This document shows, one piece after another, positions 31,729-32,798 of a stretch of 32,798 bases of DNA; the stretch's first letter is position 1, and each line of letters opens with the position of its first letter. The notes beneath the pieces were generated by a model that was not told where the DNA came from, searched no databases, and was given only the letters and a program-made list of their open reading frames with translations. Source of the DNA: Methylobacterium jeotgali (GTDB lineage: Bacteria; Pseudomonadota; Alphaproteobacteria; Rhizobiales; Beijerinckiaceae); assembly GCF_022179345.1 (NCBI RefSeq), contig NZ_BPQR01000040.1, forward strand, positions 1 through 32,798. Reading direction: 5' to 3'. The translations under genes and the position numbers were made by a program.

Positions 31729-32255
31729 CTACTTGGTCTTGCCGCCGGGGCCCCAGCCGCGCTCCTTCACGACCTACTGGATCTTGGCCTGCATCTCGGG
31801 CATCAGGCTGCCCATCCACTGGGTCATGCCTGTCATCTGAGCTGAGCGAGCTGCGGCTGAGCCGCAGCGAGGCGCTTGCCCGCCGGAGAGGCGTAGAATG
31901 CGCCGATGGCCTGGAGATCGTCCTTGCCGAGAACGGAGGCGTAGCTGCGCGCCTGGATGTCGAGCAACTCGTCGTAGCGGCTCGTCAGAATGGGCATCAC
32001 GACGTCCTTCACGAGAACCTGTGCCCGATCCGGCTCTTTCACCACCATCTGCTGCATCATCGCTGTCATGGGGGCCGCCATCGCGTTCAACGTCGCGGCC
32101 CGGCCGCCCTGCATCTGAGAGACCGCTTCCCTGGCCACCTTCAGTGTGGCGGCATCGGGGGCGGACCCGGCCGGCGGGGATGCAGTCTGGGCCATTGCCG
32201 CACCGGCGAGAGACAGGGAGAAGCAAGCGCCAGCAACGGCTTGGAGAAATCGCAT
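31729..32255 (-). pseudogene. DUF2059 exported protein, broken by a frameshift and a nonsense codon
   Basis: From the ATG at 32253-32255 the frame opens with a signal peptide (MRFLQAVAGACFSLSLAG ending AAMAQ). It continues through a DUF2059-type helical domain (VLVKDVVMPILTSRYDELLD, SVLGKDDLQAIGAFYASPAG), then stops early at 31833 after QLAQLR. The expected ending MTGMTQWMGSLMPEMQAKIQ lies in another frame down to a TAG at 31774-31776. Beyond it VVKERGWGPGGKTK continues in that same frame to a TAG at 31729-31731. Two lesions are thus visible: a frameshift near 31840 and a CAG-to-TAG type stop. The short product could still be exported but is likely non-functional. Confidence 0.7.
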
Positions 32256-32362
32256 GCGGCGGTCCCGCGGCGCGAGGAATCGAGTGGAACGGTGCCGAGG
32301 CACCAGGATGCGCCGGTCCGCCTCCTATCATGGTTCAGAACGAACGCCGCAGCTCCCGCCGC

Positions 32363-32464
32363 TCATGGCGGCCGCCGATCCAGCCATCTCTGCCGACGGG
32401 CGCCGAGGAAGCCGATGAGGATGCCGATCCCGATCCCGGCGCAGAGGGCCACGAGCCAGTCCAT
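32363..32464 (-). CDS. Possible 33-residue single-pass membrane peptide
   Basis: The ATG at 32462-32464 opens MDWLVALCAGIGIGILIGFL then GARRQRWLDRRPP and stops at 32363-32365. One Gly/Ile-rich membrane helix is followed by an Arg-rich cytoplasmic tail, a pattern of real small membrane proteins. No convincing ribosome site is visible, so confidence is low. It lies 107 bp upstream of the DUF2059 gene on the same strand. Confidence 0.35.
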   Translation of the reverse strand: MDWLVALCAGIGIGILIGFLGARRQRWLDRRPP

Positions 32465-32608
32465 CAGCCGGCCGGCGCCCCGCCCACCACCTCGCCGGTC
32501 TGAAACAAGTCTCTGCTCCACCCCGGCATCCGCTCGATCATCGGCTTGGGTCCGGTCAGACCAGTAGGATGCCGTGAATCGATTGGCTTCGCGACCGACG
32601 CCGCTCGG

Positions 32609-32637
32609 CCCCGCCCCGATCTGCTAACGGGGCGGGG
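32609..32637. terminator. Strong GC hairpin, possible terminator
   Basis: CCCCGCCCCG (32609-32618) pairs perfectly with CGGGGCGGGG (32628-32637) over a 9-nt loop. No T-run exists on either strand. It lies about 100 bp past the stop of the minus-strand gene leaving the window, where a transcript end is expected. Confidence 0.4.
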
Positions 32638-32740
32638 AGCATCCAATCTCACCAGCGAGTGCCGATACGCGACGCGGCCTTGGGGATCAGGATGGTAGCG
32701 GACGGCGAGAGCAATGTTTGTCGGAAGCGCGACACCGCTC

Positions 32741-32798
32741 TCAGGCGACGACGTGCCATCCGAGTTCGATGGCCGGCAACAGATAGGCCTTGGCCTCG
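32741..32798 (-). CDS. C-terminal tail of a gene leaving the window
   Basis: The minus strand reads EAKAYLLPAIELGWHVVA followed by TGA at 32741-32743, with host-like codon use. Only 18 residues are inside the window, too few to assign a family. Confidence 0.35.
   Translation of the reverse strand, partial: EAKAYLLPAIELGWHVVA

Noticed and set aside
1..32798. CRISPR array, rRNA or complete tRNA
   Set aside because: No regularly spaced direct repeats, no rRNA-like stretches and no full cloverleaf were seen; only the 19-nt tRNA-Leu-like end at 20305-20323.

Overview
The window looks like an accessory region (plasmid or genomic island) of a GC-rich alphaproteobacterium, most likely Methylobacterium/Methylorubrum or a close relative. 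This rests on codon and GC bias, the style of the protein families, and an N,N-dimethylformamidase (DMFase) locus of the kind known from methylotrophic alphaproteobacteria. Taxonomy is inferred from protein style only. No complete tRNA, no rRNA and no CRISPR array was seen.

Region A (1-13738) reads as one amide/DMF catabolic island. The + strand starts with the tail of a periplasmic amide/urea-type binding protein. Two UrtB/UrtC-like permeases and two UrtD/UrtE-like ATPases follow, completing an ABC importer. Convergent to it is a tightly overlapping minus-strand operon: NarL/LuxR-type response regulator, soluble PAS-hybrid histidine kinase, and an AmiC-like amide-binding protein without a signal peptide. 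This is a plausible cytoplasmic amide-sensing three-component system. A 625-bp divergent intergenic region carries several TCTAGA-type palindromes. It separates the regulators from DMFase small and large subunits (dmfA1, dmfA2), a Rieske-oxygenase-like protein that has lost its metal-ligand motifs, a Sel1-repeat protein and a 97-residue unknown. The inferred flow is: amide import or sensing, then hydrolysis of DMF to dimethylamine and formate.

Region B (13734-20865) is a scrapyard of mobile DNA. It holds an IS630 transposase scrap, a tyrosine-recombinase middle fragment, a truncated and frameshifted HigB toxin in front of an intact HigA antitoxin, a phage tailspike/beta-helix gene, decayed leftward phage early genes, and an apparent phage immunity region. 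The immunity region has an S24-family repressor plus an AT-rich exported protein, bracketed by two clusters of matching 16-bp operators. It ends in an integrase N-terminal scrap and a possible tRNA-Leu 3'-end attachment core.

Region C (20866-30312) holds an unknown cysteine-rich protein, an integrase C-terminal scrap, and two diverged TonB-tail paralogue copies (both damaged or truncated). The paralogues flank an intact high-GC cassette: FAD-dependent oxidoreductase, IclR regulator, epoxide-hydrolase-like alpha/beta hydrolase and sodium:solute symporter. The cassette looks like uptake and catabolism of one unknown small organic substrate. A 5'-truncated nhaA follows.

Region D (30313-32798) is gene-poor: a tiny ORF, a single-PAS-domain protein, a doubly broken DUF2059 gene with a minus-strand terminator, a possible 33-residue membrane peptide, and the tail of a gene leaving the window.
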